Below are positions 33,691 to 44,900 of a DNA stretch of 64,000 nt, piece after piece. This DNA is from Monomorium pharaonis (Eukaryota > Arthropoda > Insecta > Hymenoptera > Formicidae), in the NCBI RefSeq assembly GCF_013373865.1, contig NC_050470.1, positions 12,574,183-12,638,182 of the forward strand, read 5' to 3'. The notes below the pieces were generated by a model. It did not search any database, had not been told where the DNA came from, and saw only the letters and a program-made list of their open reading frames with translations. Position 1 is the stretch's first letter, and every line of letters starts with the position of its first letter. The position numbers and the translations under genes are program-made.

Positions 33691-35357
33691 TGCTGTAAAT
33701 CGTTGTCTGCTTCGTTAAGCACGCCTTTGACACCGGAAGTAGTAGGCGCGTTGTAACCATTCGATTTACCAAATATGACCACCCCTGTGAGTATCGGTTC
33801 TTCGTCGCGGTCGCAGTCGCAGTCACTGGCTAGTGTTGATGTCTCAACCAATGAACTTTTGCTGAAGTTGCTTGAACAACACAGGGCGTCTGACGCCAAA
33901 TTCTCTGCTTTTATCGAGGAACAGCGACGCACTAATCAGGAGATTAACGCTAAGCTAAATCAATTAAATGTTATTGCTGGAAATGTGGAGAGAAATAGTC
34001 AGCGTATCACTTCGTTGGAGCAAAGCTGTGCTACCATTGCGCGTGACGTGGGTGACTTAAAGAGTCATCAGAGATCGTCTGAATTAGACTCGCATAGCCG
34101 AACACACAATATGCTTATCATATCTGGCGTGCCATCCACGTTGTCTATTACCCCTTTGACTCTTGTTCGCAATGTGTTTACGAAGCTTGGTATCCCTGAA
34201 CTGTCGTGCCATATTTTGGAGATTAGGACCATTGCTCGTGAATCAGGTCGCACAGTGTCTCATGATCGTCCTTTGCCGATCTCTACCTCCGTTTCACTCT
34301 TTGTCACTCTAGCTTCTGTTGTTGTTCGTGATATCGTTATCTCGAGGAAGCGTGCGCGTCGTGTGCTAGTGCAAAGTGAGGTTTGCGAGAACGATTCAGG
34401 CGGAAATATTTACGTGAATGATCTGCTTCCCAAAAACATATATGAACTGCTGAAGCAAACAAAGCATACGGCCAAGAAGAAATCATATCATTATGTATGG
34501 GTCAGCAGGGGTCGTATTAACGTCAGACGCTCGGATGGCGAACCTGTGATTCGAGTAGACTCGGTGGCTGACCTTGATAAGTTGGCTTGACATACTCTTC
34601 CTGTTCCTTCATCGTTTATATTACCTTGGCACCTTTCTTGGTTAGCTTAGCTTAAGGATATTCTTCGCTTGTTCTTATTCGCTCAGGGTTTGCTTGTGTT
34701 GCTGGTTCTGGGATTACATGGCTCACACCAAAATTGCCTGTTTCATTACATTTGCGGTTAAGCTAGATTCGACCTTACTTTATTAAGTTAGATATGTAAT
34801 TAGTTATACTTGCTCTTATCAGCGCTTGATTGCTTTTAAGTTTTCTTTCCTTCCCTTACCATAATCATCCTGCTCGTATCTGCGTTTGCTCAACTTTTGT
34901 ATGTAGCTTGTAATCTAAGTTCTATACCTTACATATTAGTTTAAGATATATAAGAAATTATTGCACTACTGCGTTCGATTACACTAAGTCTGCTAACTTT
35001 GCTACTTTTGTACTCATCCTACCTTATACTTGCTTATTACATTTTGTCATTTCTACTTTGTTAATTTGACCATTGCACTATTTGTAATGTTAAACTGCAG
35101 TTTCCACTTCTTATCAGCGTTTTGATGGTCTTGAATCTGCTAATTTTTACTTATGTACTTCGTATGGCGCTTGCGATTGTTTCACCTCTTTGCTTGTAGT
35201 TTGTGACTGACCTTATTTTATATGCTTAGTTTTGATTATATGTTTATTGTTACTTTCATTGTTGCTTGACTAATTGTAAAATCTATGTTTCTGCTCAATC
35301 TTCTTTGCCCTACAGCTATTGCTCGGGCATAATAAACGCAATCAATCAATCAATCAA

Positions 35358-35358
<1 letters not shown>
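33691..35358 (+). mobile_element. ORF1-only LINE derivative with (CAAT)n tail
   Basis: ORF1 (33775-34590), a T-rich 3' region without reading frame, then CTCGGGCATAATAAACG followed by five CAAT units at 35339-35358. The end looks like a true LINE 3' terminus, so the element is an internally shortened LINE lacking reverse transcriptase, comparable in form to mammalian HAL1. The 5' end is unknown because of the gap. Confidence 0.7.
33775..34590 (+). CDS. LINE ORF1-like protein with Baculo_FP/L1-ORF1-type domain
   Basis: 271 residues, uninterrupted. N-terminal Ser-rich leader, then a coiled coil (about residues 25-110: LLKLLEQHRASDAKFSAF through ITSLEQSCATIARDVGDL). An RNA-binding core follows (HNMLIISGVPSTLSI, then LGIPELSCHILEIRTIARE), and a C-terminal part with YVNDLLPKNIYELLKQTKHT and YHYVWVSRGRINVRRSDGEP, typical of the FP-domain ORF1 proteins of insect LINEs. 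Such proteins coat LINE RNA. No ORF2 follows: after the stop there are about 750 bp of T-rich non-coding DNA and a CAAT-repeat tail. The 5' side is cut by the gap. Confidence 0.8.
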   Translation: MTTPVSIGSSSRSQSQSLASVDVSTNELLLKLLEQHRASDAKFSAFIEEQRRTNQEINAKLNQLNVIAGNVERNSQRITSLEQSCATIARDVGDLKSHQRSSELDSHSRTHNMLIISGVPSTLSITPLTLVRNVFTKLGIPELSCHILEIRTIARESGRTVSHDRPLPISTSVSLFVTLASVVVRDIVISRKRARRVLVQSEVCENDSGGNIYVNDLLPKNIYELLKQTKHTAKKKSYHYVWVSRGRINVRRSDGEPVIRVDSVADLDKLA

Positions 35359-35408
<50 letters not shown>

Positions 35409-35411
35409 CTC
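35359..35411. repeat. (CT)n microsatellite
   Basis: Near-pure CT/TC run with a few TTTC interruptions just after the CAAT tail; possibly grown from it. Confidence 0.9.
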
Positions 35412-36059
35412 TTCTGCAGAAATTCATGCGCAAAAAATATGCAATTTTTTGTGTAGTAATTTTTGCATAATTTTTTTCTACGGGAAACTTTTACTTTTTT
35501 TGATTAAAAAAAAACATGTTTGGTTTTCATGCGATACAAAAGGTTCACACTTAACAAATTAAACTTTCGCCTAAGGATTCTCAAAGTAAAGTCTTTAACT
35601 TAAAAAAAAGTACATGTAATTTGAATGATTTTTCGCAAAGTTACATCACTTTGAAGATTGCCTAAAAATTCGGTCAAAATTTTTGTCTTGTTTTTTTTTG
35701 CGCCAGTGAAAAAAAAACAGTGCAATTTATATCTTAATTTTAAATTATGTCTTAATTTTGGGTTTGTATAATAATATTTTTTTTTAATGTGTTAGTTTAA
35801 GATTATTATATTTTATGTACAAGTATAAGCTATACAATGAGAAATATGAGCATATAAAAGTCACATTAAATATTTCCTAATTGCAATAAGATTAGTGTAA
35901 GAAAAGAAAATGTATTTTATGTTTAATGTGATATGTTTTTATTTATCAAAAAAATGTTTAATGTAATATATTTTCATTCAATCTTTTTATTAATTATGTT
36001 CATTTTGTATGAAAAATAAGAATATGTTAAAAGAAAATGTTGACATAAATTCGAGTTAA
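35412..36059. other. AT-rich spacer
   Basis: Homopolymer-rich; no features supported. Confidence 0.5.
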
Positions 36060-37562
36060 TATGAAAGTAAATAAAATTATGTTTGTTACATTTATATGCT
36101 TCTACCTTTCTAACAATTGCACCATGATAGTATTTCTTTTATCAATTGCAAAATTTCTTTCATTATCTCTTTTGGAAACTTGTATTGTATTGATTCTTTC
36201 AATATTAATATCTAATAGTGTTTCGGTCAAGTCATTATTTATAAAACAAAAATTATGTAAAGCACAACATTCCATCACAATATTTGAAGCTTTTTCTATT
36301 TTATATACTGTTATATATTTCAGCCTTCGCCATCGACCTTTCAATAAACCAAAACAGTTTTCTATTTTGACTCTTGTTTTGCTATGTATTTTATTATATG
36401 TTGCTTGCATATGTGTAATATTTCGATAATCTTTAAAAGGAGGTAGAATCCATTCTTTTATAGGATATATTTTGTCTCCTAATAAATGTTAATTTGGTAA
36501 AAAGTATGAAAAATACCCATTTGCTTCAATTTTGACATATAAGTTTGAATTAAATCGTTAAAACTTTGCAATCATTAGCTGTTCGAGGATGACCGACATA
36601 TACATTTGTAAATAGACAATCTGCTGTACATATTCCTTGCATAATTATTGAATGTGTCATATATCTATTTTGATAACACTTTTGATGCATACTTGGTGCT
36701 ATTACATTTATATGGCAACCATTGATTGCTCCAGTTACACCTTAAATATTACAATAAACCCTACATATTTTATTATCACAATATTTGCAATATTTTATTC
36801 TCTTAAATGCAATATTAGTTATACCTGAAAAAACTTCAATATTTCTAAATTTTTCTTGTATTTTTATTCGTTGGTTAACAGTAGGCCATTGTATTAATAT
36901 TGGTACTAATCTTAAAATACATTTTATCTAAATATTAATGCAATTCGAAATTCGGTGGATGTTGCTACATCAAATTTGTCTCCAATTTGTGCCATTGATA
37001 TTTGACTTGACAAATAATATAAGGCTATTTGTTGAATTTTATGTGGTTGTACAGAATCTAATCCTCCAGTAAATTGCTAAAGTTATCGGTTTGTTTTTTA
37101 TTCCTGTACTGCTGCACTTGTGCAATAAATTAGAATAAGAAATAATATATTTGTCTTATTCTAACTTATTGCACTAGTGCAGCAGTGCAGGAATAAAAAA
37201 CAAACCTTATATTACAATTGTACTTTAAAATATTGATGTTATCAGGTTATATGATTATTTATTTTTGCATTTCTTGTTGTTGTATTATTGCTTTCAGTAA
37301 AGATTGAAACGTTAACCGTTTTATTCTAAAATTGAGAAAAAAGTCATGTTCGATGTATAAATCTATCTAAAACTCGATATATAATCCGGGACGGGTATGA
37401 TTTTGTCTTTCCTTCAATGACATTAATAAATAAATTTTCCTCTTCTTTGCTTTTTTTGCATAAAAGAATTGCTTATAATTTCCACTGATGGTATTTCATC
37501 ATCTTCGTCATCATTAAACACTTCGTTCATTAAAATAGGCAAATATCTTTTAAGACTCATAT
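36060..37562 (-). pseudogene. HARBI1-like PIF/Harbinger transposase, decayed
   Basis: Starts near 37562 with MSLKRYLPILMNEVFNDDED, a usual acidic N-terminus. After many frame breaks the nuclease part appears as TGAINGCHINVIAPS (about 36690-36740), where the expected Asp of the AIDG motif reads Asn, then VYVGHPRTANDCKVL (second catalytic Asp region) and KIYPIKEWILPPFKD. It ends in an intact stretch 36410-36102: HSKTRVKIENCFGLLKGRWR, carrying the catalytic Glu, and ECCALHNFC. A 119-bp hairpin MITE interrupts it at 37088. Ends of the transposon were not found. Confidence 0.72.
37088..37206. mobile_element. 119-bp hairpin MITE, copy 2
   Basis: GGTTTGTTTTTTATTCCTG ... CAGGAATAAAAAACAAACC ends, with the same inner CTGCACTAGTGCAATAAATT arms and AATATATTTGTC loop as the copy at 22168. 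The arms pair almost perfectly. It lies inside the HARBI1-like pseudogene. Confidence 0.85.
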
Positions 37563-37942
37563 TTTGTTATTCTTTATTCTTTCATCATAGTTTTAAATTC
37601 GCGCGTATAGAAAAGAACTAAAACGTTTTAGCGTAATAATTACGGTACATGTTACTAGAGTAAGCTCCGCCTCTACCAATAGCAACCTTCGTACATGTAC
37701 CAAACGATCACCAAAAGTCGTCTATTAGTAATATATTTTGACTTATTCACTAACCAATATGTATGTCATTATGTTCACTGCAATATTGGCAGTATATATG
37801 AAATTATTTAGTAGCCAATATTGGTGTCGTTATGGATACTGCAATATCCATAATGGTAGTGCATTAACATTTTATTAATAACCACTATTATTTTTACATT
37901 GGACAATATTGGCCAAGACTTTCCTAATATAACCAATATTTA
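37563..37942. other. flank of the large transposon; CAATATTGGC words
   Basis: No gene. Several ACCAATATTGG-type words occur; a related CCAACGTTGACCAATG stretch follows the right end of the large transposon (54553), which suggests one older sequence was split. Confidence 0.4.
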
Positions 37943-38365
37943 CACTGAGAAAAATTTCTGGTGAGATTGTCCAGAATTCAGGTTCAGCTTACCAAACCGT
38001 ATAGTGAATAATCGTGTAATAAGACATCTAGTCAATAATACCAAAATATATAATAAACGCATTGTCTAATTAGCGTTACAATCATACTTAGATACGTTTA
38101 CCAAACCGTGTAGTACAGCGTATGATTCATTTGATGAGCGTTACCAATAAAAGTATAGACTTCTTACTAAACTATTTGGTGTACACTGAGAGATATGTGG
38201 TTTACACATACAATAGTTTGGTTACGGTATCTCGACGCATCTAATGATCGATAAGAAGACATTTAGTCGTAAAATATATGTGTATTATATAAATTATATG
38301 CATATGTTTTTTAAATAATTTAAAATTATTTAAAAAGTATTTAAGAAACACACATATATAGTTAG

Positions 38366-38387
<22 letters not shown>

Positions 38388-38396
<9 letters not shown>

Positions 38397-38420
38397 ACAC
38401 ACACACACACACACACACAT
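38388..38420. repeat. GT/CA microsatellite with palindromic centre
   Basis: TGTGTGTGTGTGTAC followed by ACACACACACAC, near an AT run at 38370-38380; non-coding. Confidence 0.9.
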
Positions 38421-38816
38421 TATAAAATATTTTTTAATATAATTAATTGTAATAAATAGAGATACAGATCAAAATGAACAGGATATAATATGCTAAAATT
38501 ACATCATTTCATTTAAATCTATAAATTTTAATCCATATTCCAATCGACTTTAATAAAATCAAAATTTATCGTCACTTTTTCACCCAAAAGATTACAATAA
38601 AATAAAACAGATTACTTATTTTCATCTAAATGCAATGCTGACAAAATATTGGTAGACATAAATTGCGAAATAAAACATTTAACGTGTTTATACATTTATT
38701 TTCAAATAATTTATAATATTATGTTATTATAATGTTATTACAGTGTTATTATTATGTTACTATTACTATATTATTACTAAACATATGTTGTAATAATATT
38801 ATTAATAATATTATTA

Positions 38817-39205
38817 TTACAACATATGTTTAGTCGTTACAATATCAGTGCCACATTTTTTTTTATGTTTTACAGCTAAAAATGGATTAAGAAGGTCTTC
38901 GATACAATAACATTTCCAAGTACATCCTTCGTTAACAACATAATATTGCATTTCATCATCATAACTTACAGTATTTAACATTTTACAAACTAAACATATA
39001 TCTTCATTATCATTAACAAGAATGAGCTGAATTAAACCAAATTCTACAACGTAGTAAGCATTTATACCACATGTAACACATGAATTAATTCTATAAGTAA
39101 TCCCATTGTATTGAACCCATGGCAACAGAAAGCATGAATTTTTAAATTGAGATGGTAAAGTATTAGAAAAGAGATAATATTTGTCGCAAAAACAAATATC
39201 TTTAA
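38817..39205 (-). pseudogene. C-terminal part of the CACTG-element transposase, separated by nested insertions
   Basis: From 39205 down the frame reads DIKDICFCDKYYLFSNTLPS, then LLPWVQYNGITYRINSC and VEFGLIQLILVNDNEDICL, ending at a stop at 38817. It follows on from the 48595-50698 frame, which ends in YGTREYTQ at the insertion point; the TAT at 39206-39208 and 48592-48594 is the target duplication between them. This C-terminal beta-rich tail is common in such insect transposase-like proteins. It is separated from its gene by 9.4 kb. Confidence 0.7.
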
Positions 39206-39311
39206 TATCCCAGACAGCACATGTAGATTATGAGAACGATAATAGGATATTGCGAAAGTATATTGCAATATTCGTATAATATTAGAGATACGTCTGTGAT
39301 ATGGCGAGTAT

Positions 39312-39777
39312 TGTTACGTGTGAGATGCACGTAATGTGAGAGATAGATCGCACTGGTATTTTAAAGTATTTTATTCTAACGTTTTACAGACTTTCGTCTA
39401 ACTTCTAGTGGTTTAGTACAGAGACTGACTCTAATCATCGAGAGGGATCCTTATATTAAAGTCGGAATAAGTTAGCATCGTCCAATCATAGGAAGTGCTC
39501 GTAAGGCGGAAATAGCTATTGGTTGATTTCTTAAAAAGGAGAGAATTTGATAATTGATATCTATGTCATAAAGAATAGTTTAGGTGGGATGCAGGATGTT
39601 TACAGGACGAGGAAACAGACAAATATTAAGTTTAAAAAGACCGTAGATAGAAAAGGTTATCAATAAGTAAGGATCTGGTATGACACATCGGGATAGTTTT
39701 AAGACATAGTTTGTACAGAGTGATTAGATAGAAATATTTTAAAGAAGAGAATTTTTATCGTGTCTAGGCACGTAACA
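39312..39777 (-). repeat. 3' LTR
   Basis: TGTTACGTG ... CACGTAACA ends; 466 bp; same as the 5' LTR. On the plus strand it is preceded by the GTAT duplication. Confidence 0.95.
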
Positions 39778-39790
39778 CCTTCCCCCTTAA
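39778..39790 (-). promoter_or_regulatory. polypurine tract
   Basis: Read on the minus strand: TTAAGGGGGAAGG directly before the 3' LTR; primes plus-strand DNA synthesis in LTR elements. Confidence 0.85.
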
Positions 39791-39982
39791 ATTAAAGATC
39801 CTTCTTGATTTGACAAATTCTTATAATCTAGCGAATTACGATTACGGTGACATGATAACTTAATCTATTAATGTTCATACATAATACAGTTACACCATTT
39901 CAGATTGATACATAAATGAAATTAAAATTGAAACCTTAAGACTAATATATGGTCTTACATACTAAAATCGCACGCAATAAAA

Positions 39983-40627
39983 TTACATTAAATTTGTAAG
40001 TCGGCTATTACGGGAACGAGATCGACGCCTTCCACTATTCTTTTCACATTTTTCAGTTTCGTCGTTCTGAAAAAGTTCATCTGCCGTAGGTACTGCGGTG
40101 AAAGTCACTACGTGTCGCGGGTCATTATGACGAGTTGTAACATTATTGTTGAAACATTTATAAAAATACTGAACGCATCCTTCTTTTGGTACGCAACATA
40201 GTTTAAAAATGTCGATACATTTTGTTATTAATGAACATTTTGCAATTATATATAAAATTACTAGGCCTGCAATGGTATATATTACATAGTAAAACCATCC
40301 TATAACTTTATGGTACAGAGTTTGAGTACGATGATGTTTGCCTAACTCTTCTGCTTCTTTATAAATTTCATCTAGAGCGGAGCTTGCGGTTTTTAACACT
40401 TGCATGTCTAAATTAGGAGTTTTACCAATATTTAATAAGTGAATATCTGAAATATTTATGTTATGTTTCTTGAGATCTTCGCATAATTTACTAGTATTTA
40501 ATTTAACATCGGGAATATAATCCTTTTCGATAGTATTTATAGCGCCTATGGTTTGACTGCGTAACAATGCATTATCAGAAATAGCATCACAATCTGCGGA
40601 AAGCTTAATAAGTCCGGTTGAAAATAA
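39983..40627 (-). pseudogene. envelope-like protein, C-terminal part after a stop
   Basis: Reading continues in the same frame as 40628-41977 beyond a TAA (40628-40630). It holds the juxtamembrane region (KTASSALDEIYKEAEELGKH), one membrane segment (WFYYVIYTIAGLVILYIIA), a Cys-rich stretch and a short basic tail ending RSRSRNSRLTNLM. This is the transmembrane anchor of an errantivirus-type envelope. Separated from the ectodomain by one stop codon, it would not be made as part of a full-length protein. Confidence 0.75.
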
Positions 40628-41977
40628 TTATGTTTGTCGCGGCTTATTGTCTTTACATAAGATGTGAAGAGTTTCGTTACGAGGAGCTGTGTATATCCAA
40701 GAATTCGTAGTTTTTAATTGATACCACACTGTGTTGTGAATTTTCATAACTCGAACATCACATTCTTTTAATATGCTCTCTAATCTGGCTGACTTCAATA
40801 ATTCTGATTCACAATTATGAATCGCTGAGACTTGGTATAGCAAATCCGTTTGTTTACAAATCATTACGTTATTAATCTTTTTACATTTATCAATATCGCG
40901 TTCTGTTAAATGAGTATATAATTGTTTATCAGATCTAAGACCTAAATAAGTATAAATAGGGTTTATGAATGCATAAATGCCCCTCCCGCCCTGCTTGATT
41001 GGTAACGAAATCGCATGATATAAAATAAAGTTGTTTTGTTCGATTAGAGGTATTTCGATAACATAAATTAATCGGTGATTCTTATAAAATATGTTTATAT
41101 CGCTAACGTCTATTAGATTAGTAAATTGATCAGGTTCCAAAGGTACGGGTAACTGTTTATCATTTACTGCGTAACGGGTCTCTTTTAAATTATTAAACAA
41201 TTCTTTGGGCGTAAGAATTTTTGGATGAATTAACCCTCGACGTGCTAATAAAATAGCATCAGTTAATATTTCTAATTCTAATCCATATTCAAGTAACATT
41301 TCAGAACATTCTATTAGATATGAATTAACCATAGTATTTAATTGTGCTTCATTTATTTTTTCTTCTCCTTTTAATATAAGTTTGTGAAGTTCTCCTATAT
41401 TAAAATCTACTTCTTTAAATTTTTGGTTATTTTCCGCAAAGGCATTTGAAAAATTACCTATGGTTGCTTGAATAATACTTATTTGTTTTTTATACAAGTT
41501 CGTTACTTGTTTTGAATTATTATACGCAAGGTCTATCTGTTCGTTATAATATTCGGCATCGGATGAGTCTAATGTACCAAAAAGAATTTTCGCTATTTGA
41601 CCAACAAAATCAAAAACGCCCCGTTTCCATCTATGTTCGTCTTTTATGTTATTAGATCGACCTATTAAATCGTTAATGGTTTCCCTATCAGCCTTTAGGC
41701 TTGCCAATCCCCGCTGTAAGCGTTCTAATTCTTGCAATCCTGAGCATGTTATATCGTATCCGTACTTACTATAACATAAGAGATCAATTTTATTTAAATA
41801 AAATTTTAATACTTTTTCTTTTTCTTCTAACGGTGTAAGATTAACATAATTTATAAATTTCCAATGGTCCCTAAAAATGTGTAGGTCCGCCAAATTTTCA
41901 AAATATATCCCAGCCAATCGTTCAAGTGGTTGGTTAACGAAAGTTTCTACCAGTTCTGTATTAGTCATCCGAATCAT
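40628..41977 (-). pseudogene. errantivirus envelope-like protein (baculovirus F-like), truncated by stop
   Basis: 449 codons, overlapping the end of pol by 17 nt. A furin-type RWKR site at about residues 116-119 is followed by a glycine-containing hydrophobic stretch (about 120-136) in the usual place of a fusion peptide, then a heptad-rich region (YNEQIDLAYNNSKQVTNL) and a Cys-containing ectodomain. In family members this surface protein anchors in the membrane and mediates entry. This copy stops before the membrane segment. No signal peptide is seen at the given start; related genes are made from a spliced RNA. Confidence 0.78.
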
Positions 41978-44900
41978 CCTGTAACGGAAAATATGCGCGT
42001 TTTAACTTGTTAATGTGTAAAATTTGATTACGCCTGCCTCTTTTAATCTCATAATTGACATCGTTTATCCGACGTATTACTTCGAATGGACCTTCATATT
42101 GATCCGTTAATTTTTTGCTACCTGTTCTAATTGTTTCATGCAATACATAAACATATTCTCCCGGATCTAATATCAAAGGTTTTACACGTTTATCGTAATA
42201 TTGTTTAGAAGATTCCTTAGCTTTCTGAAGATTTTCCTTCGCATTTTTCTTTAAATAAGATAATCTATTAATTAAATCTTCGAGAAATTCTCTATGTGTA
42301 ACTCCCTGCCGAGGTTCGACAAATGCTGAAGGTAATCGCGGTTTTCGACCGAATATTAACTCGTAAGGAGATATTTTTGTTCCCTCATGATATGAAGTAT
42401 TATATGAGAACATTGCGGCGTCCAGAGATGAATCCCAATTATTCTGTTGTTGATTAATAAAAGGCTTTAAATATTCAGCTAGTACATGATGTGAGCGTTC
42501 CAAAGATCCGTTTGATTGTGGATGATAAACGCTAGTTTTAATTTGTTTTATTTGAAAAATTCTAGCAACTTCTTTCATTAATTCTCCAGATATGTTACTA
42601 CCTTGATCAGAGAGCAGTTCTGCGGGTGAACCAAAAGTGTAAATAAATTTATTGATAATTATATCGGCTATTGTTACGCTACTTGTATCTGATAATGGAT
42701 ATGCCGTGCAAAACTTCGTTAATTGATCTTGCGTAGTTAATATATATTTATTTCCGTTTTCCGTTTCTGGTAGAGGTCCTACAATGTCTATTGCAACTTT
42801 TTGAAAAGCTTCGCTCGGCGTATCGGTAATTAACATAGGAGCTTTCGTTTTTTCACGAACTAATTTTCGTTTTTGGCAATCGTGACAGGTTCTTACATAA
42901 TTCTTAACATCTTGTTTCATGCCGTCCCATGAATAATATTGTTGTATTCGCTTTAAAGTTTTTGTGATACCTTTATGACCGCCGATTTTTGAACTATGTA
43001 ATTCCTTGAGAATGTCCTGTTTCATTTTTGGATCAATAATTTCCTTAGGTGTGGATTCGAGTAAAAATACTTGTATTGGCGTTTCCTTGAATAAATATTT
43101 AATCATTTGAGTTATTTTTGATTTATTAGTGATATTTCCTATAGGTGCTATTGATATTATTCTTTGATTGTGCGAAATAACATATTCTTTTAATTTAATT
43201 AAACAGTTAAATATTGTTTCTAAATTTATGGGTATTTGATTATTTTCTCGCGTAATAAGATTTATTTCAGTTGAGCGTTTCTTTTTTATTACGTTAATAT
43301 TTCCTGGCGTAAGTGTTATATTTTCTACTTTATTTCCGTCTATTTCTGATAATTTAATTTTAATTTTTGGAGAAGAATTTGTTTCTGTTACTAATAGTCC
43401 TCGTACTTTGCCTGAAATTTGTGGAATTATATTGTCTGTTTTCCATAATTCATCATTTAAAGCATGCTGCAAAAATAAACTGTAACTAGGATTTTTACTA
43501 CTGCTAGTTGAAGCTGTGGCTTGTAAAATTGATATTTGTGGTATTCTAGAAAGAGCATCTGCATTAGTGTTTTGCTTTCCCTCTTTATATAAAACTTCGT
43601 AATTGTATTCCTCTAATTTTAATCGCCATCGCATTAAACGAGATGATGGGTCTTTAACATTAAAGAGCCAAATTAATGGTTTGTGATCAGTAACTATTTT
43701 AAATTTTTTTCCATATAGGTATGGTCGAAAATGTTTTGTTGCCCATATTATAGCTAAGAGTTCTTTTTCCGTGGTGTCATAATTACGTTCCGCTTTATTT
43801 AGTGTTCGAGAAGCGTACGCGATTGGAAGATCATTTCCTATTTTTCCTTGTGATAAAACCGCACCGATTCCTTCGTCGCTCGCGTCCGTAGTTAGTATAA
43901 ATTCTTTATTAAAATCTGGATATTGTAGAATAGGTTCGCTTAATAGTAATTGCTTGATTTTTTCAAAGTTTATTTGTTGTCGCATTTCCCATTTAAATGG
44001 AATGTTTTTCCTCAGAAGTGACGTAAATGGTTGAGTGATTGAACTAAAATCCTTAATAAAACGTCGATAATACCCTACAAGTCCGAGAAATTGCTTAAGT
44101 TCTTTATGGTTCTTTGGGACAGGATATTCTTTTACTGCTCTCACTTTTTCTGGGTTAGGTTTTACTCCTTTGTCCGAAATTACATGGCCTAGGTAAATCA
44201 ATTCTTTTTTGAAAAATTCACACTTATCCGGTTGAAGACTAAGGCCTGCTTCTCTTAAGCGTTGAAAAAGTTGATTGAGTTTTAATTTATGTTCTTCTAA
44301 AGACTGTGCATATATGACAATATCGTCTAGATAAACAAAACAAACATTTCCTTGTAAGCCCGTTAAAACATTATCCATCAAACGTTGAAACGTCGCGGGG
44401 GCATTTTTTAGTCCAAAAGGCATTTTTTTATATTCATAATGACCGTTAGGTGTACTAAAAGCCGTTTTTATTGCATCCCGTGGATTCATCGGAATTTGGT
44501 GAAAACCTGAAGCTAAATCGAAGCATGAAAAATATCTAGCTTTTCCTAATTGATCCAAAATGTCTGTTATGTTAGGCAATGGGTATGCATCTCCCACTGT
44601 TTTATCATTTAATTTCCTAAAGTCTATTACTAATCTCCATCGTTTATTACCGTCTGCATCAGGCTTTTTTGGTACTACCCATAATGGCGAATTAAACGGT
44701 GAAATAGAAGGTTGAATTATATCTTGTTCGAGTAGTTTGTTAATTTGTTGTTTAATTTCCTCCTTGTGAACAGGGGGGTATCTGTATTGTTTAACAATTA
44801 TAGGAACATTGTCTGTAGTAGGGATAGAATGCGTAATTCTATTTGTTCCTTTTAATTTATCTCCCGGCAAATGGAATACATCATTATAATTTTCAATAAT

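Noticed and set aside
33015..33932. Open frames of 177-305 codons spanning the N run
   Set aside because: Most of their length is undetermined bases.
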